From contig CALJAM010000008.1 of assembly GCA_938027685.1 (NCBI GenBank), positions 124,001 through 188,000 on the forward strand: 64,000 nucleotides of DNA. The letters run 5' to 3'. The DNA is from an uncultured Bryobacteraceae bacterium. GTDB lineage: Bacteria; Acidobacteriota; Terriglobia; Bryobacterales; Bryobacteraceae. A program made the position numbers and the translations under genes. Below are positions 63,045-64,000 of the stretch, piece after piece (position 1 is the stretch's first letter; each line of letters starts with the position of its first letter). The notes beneath the pieces are model-generated. The model made no database searches. It saw nothing but the letters and a program-made list of their open reading frames with translations, and was not told the origin of the DNA.

Positions 63045-63340
63045 GAAAAGAGCGCTTGGTACGTCACGTGCTTCGCGCGCGATTCTACGCCGACGGCTGT
63101 GAAAACTCAGTTTGCGAAACAGGAGACGAAAAATTCCCTCGCCTATATATGGATGACCCCAGAGACCCCACGGCCCCGTGCCCTTCCCTTACGTACGGCT
63201 CGAGGGACAACCGCCGAAGACGACCGCGCGCGTTCTTGTCCGCTGAACCCGTTGATCCCACGTGTGAGATCATCCAGCCGTATCGCATCACGAGGGCCGG
63301 AGAGGCTGAATCGGCGAGCGGCCCGACAGGAGAATGAGTC

Positions 63341-64000
63341 ATGGAAGTTCGCGAGATTGAGATTGACAAAGTCGTCGTTTCCGCTCAAAACACCCGGAAA
63401 AGGCTGGAAGCCGGTCAGGAAGACAGTTCGCTCGAGGACTTGGCCGCGAGCATCCGAGAGAAGGGGCTACTTCAGCCGATTATCGTGCGCGCGGTGGGGA
63501 AGGGTTATGAACTGATCTCTGGGCAGCGCCGCTTGCTGGCCTGCTAGAAGATCGGGATGCGGTCAATCCCTGCGATCGTTCGAAGCGGCCTGGATGACAC
63601 AGATGCAACGGCAATATCGCTCATCGAGAACGTCCACCGGGCGGACATGGACCCCATGGACAAGGCTCGCGCCTTCCAACAGTTGAGCCAGCACCATGGC
63701 TCAGACTTCAGCCGCGTCTCGAAAGAGACGGGCGTGAGTGTCGGCACGATCCGGAAATATCTCAGCTTGCTGGCCCTGCCGCCGCAACTCCAGCAGCGCC
63801 TCTCCACCAGCGAGGGCCCCGCCAAGATCGAGGCACTCTACACCCTCACGCGGACCTTCCCCGACCCGGGGGTGATGGCCGAGGTGTACGAGCAGATCGG
63901 CGGCTTTAAACAGGACATCCAAGTAGCCATCCTGCGGGAAAGTGGTGGTGATCCGTCCAGAATTCCGGAACTGGTTACAGAAGCGATGGAGGGCGCATTC
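63341..64000 (+). pseudogene. parB-like (ParB/RepB/Spo0J) gene with in-frame TAG, continuing off window
   Basis: ATG 63341, with AGGAG upstream, opens a ParB N-terminal domain: EIDKVVVSAQNTRKRLE, LASIREKGLLQPIIVR, ELISGQRRLLAC. Codon 69 is TAG (63545-63547). The same frame then continues without another stop for 151 codons to the window edge: KIGMRSIPAIVRSGLDDTD, AISLIENVHRADMDPMD, VSVGTIRKYLSLLALP. The break falls inside the conserved RRLLAxKxxG segment, and one base change would restore it. It could be a recent nonsense mutation, a sequencing error or suppressed readthrough. No parA is adjacent; positions 63045-63340 contain no gene I can support. Confidence 0.8.

Noticed and set aside
62936-63055. 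Decayed integrase C-terminus on the minus strand overlapping the TGGACCT repeats
   Set aside because: A short frame ends with plausible integrase-like residues but is closed by an upstream TGA, and no catalytic Arg/His/Tyr motif is present.

Overview
This is a GC-rich, densely coded bacterial chromosome segment. It carries one complete tRNA, no rRNA and no CRISPR array. The mixture points to Acidobacteriota, probably a Bryobacterales/Solibacter-like lineage: many secreted carbohydrate- and ester-cleaving enzymes, Cys-type sulfatase with an anaerobic maturase, ceramidase, heparinase-like and M14 proteins, several sigma-54 activators, RND/EmrAB-type efflux, and HybB/NrfD respiratory genes. This assignment is inferred from gene content only; no 16S or marker phylogeny is available in the window.

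Layout. Positions 1-13183 hold degradation genes: a class A beta-lactamase-fold hydrolase, a D-tagatose/psicose 3-epimerase-like isomerase, a neutral ceramidase-like protein, a large glycoside hydrolase and a heparinase II/III-like protein. They surround a two-gene 2-hydroxyacyl-CoA dehydratase activase system. Positions 13190-23654 hold a receiver protein with Glu at the phosphoacceptor site, an ECF sigma/anti-sigma pair, thrS, a ceramide-glucosyltransferase-like enzyme, and a tripartite efflux operon under a GAF sigma-54 activator. Positions 23884-41258 are mostly housekeeping and single genes: STAS protein, penicillin acylase, CNNM/CBS protein, sulfatase maturase, CDF transporter, second sigma-54 activator, beta-carbonic anhydrase, tRNA-Gly, FmdB-like protein, TPR protein, Mut7-C protein, purB plus an MBL hydrolase, and dusB-rnhA-OMP-nadD.

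Positions 41520-47586 form the most distinctive unit. Six tightly packed or overlapping genes encode a membrane-anchored GcvH-like protein lacking the lipoyl lysine, a 4x[4Fe-4S] protein, a NrfD/HybB membrane protein, a histidine kinase with two c-type haem motifs, its sigma-54 response regulator, and an archaemetzincin. The likely theme is quinone-linked electron transfer coupled to a haem-based redox signalling system. Positions 47546-51827 hold trxB, feoB and feoA on one strand, with a MerR-TPR fusion divergent to them. Positions 52049-59399 hold an M14 carboxypeptidase-like protein, a TPR/beta-barrel protein overlapping a TIM-barrel glycosidase-like protein, and an outer-membrane protein. 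A Tat-exported sulfatase follows at 60059-61831 and is a plausible client of the maturase at 27967-29169.

From about 61832 to the right edge the sequence changes character. It is a graveyard of mobile DNA: a ParB-family C-terminal fragment, a multiply frameshifted HepT/DUF86 toxin, short repeats, a 3' half of a tRNA-Pro gene (a typical attachment-site scar), four phased TGGACCT repeats, and a parB reading frame broken by a single in-frame TAG.
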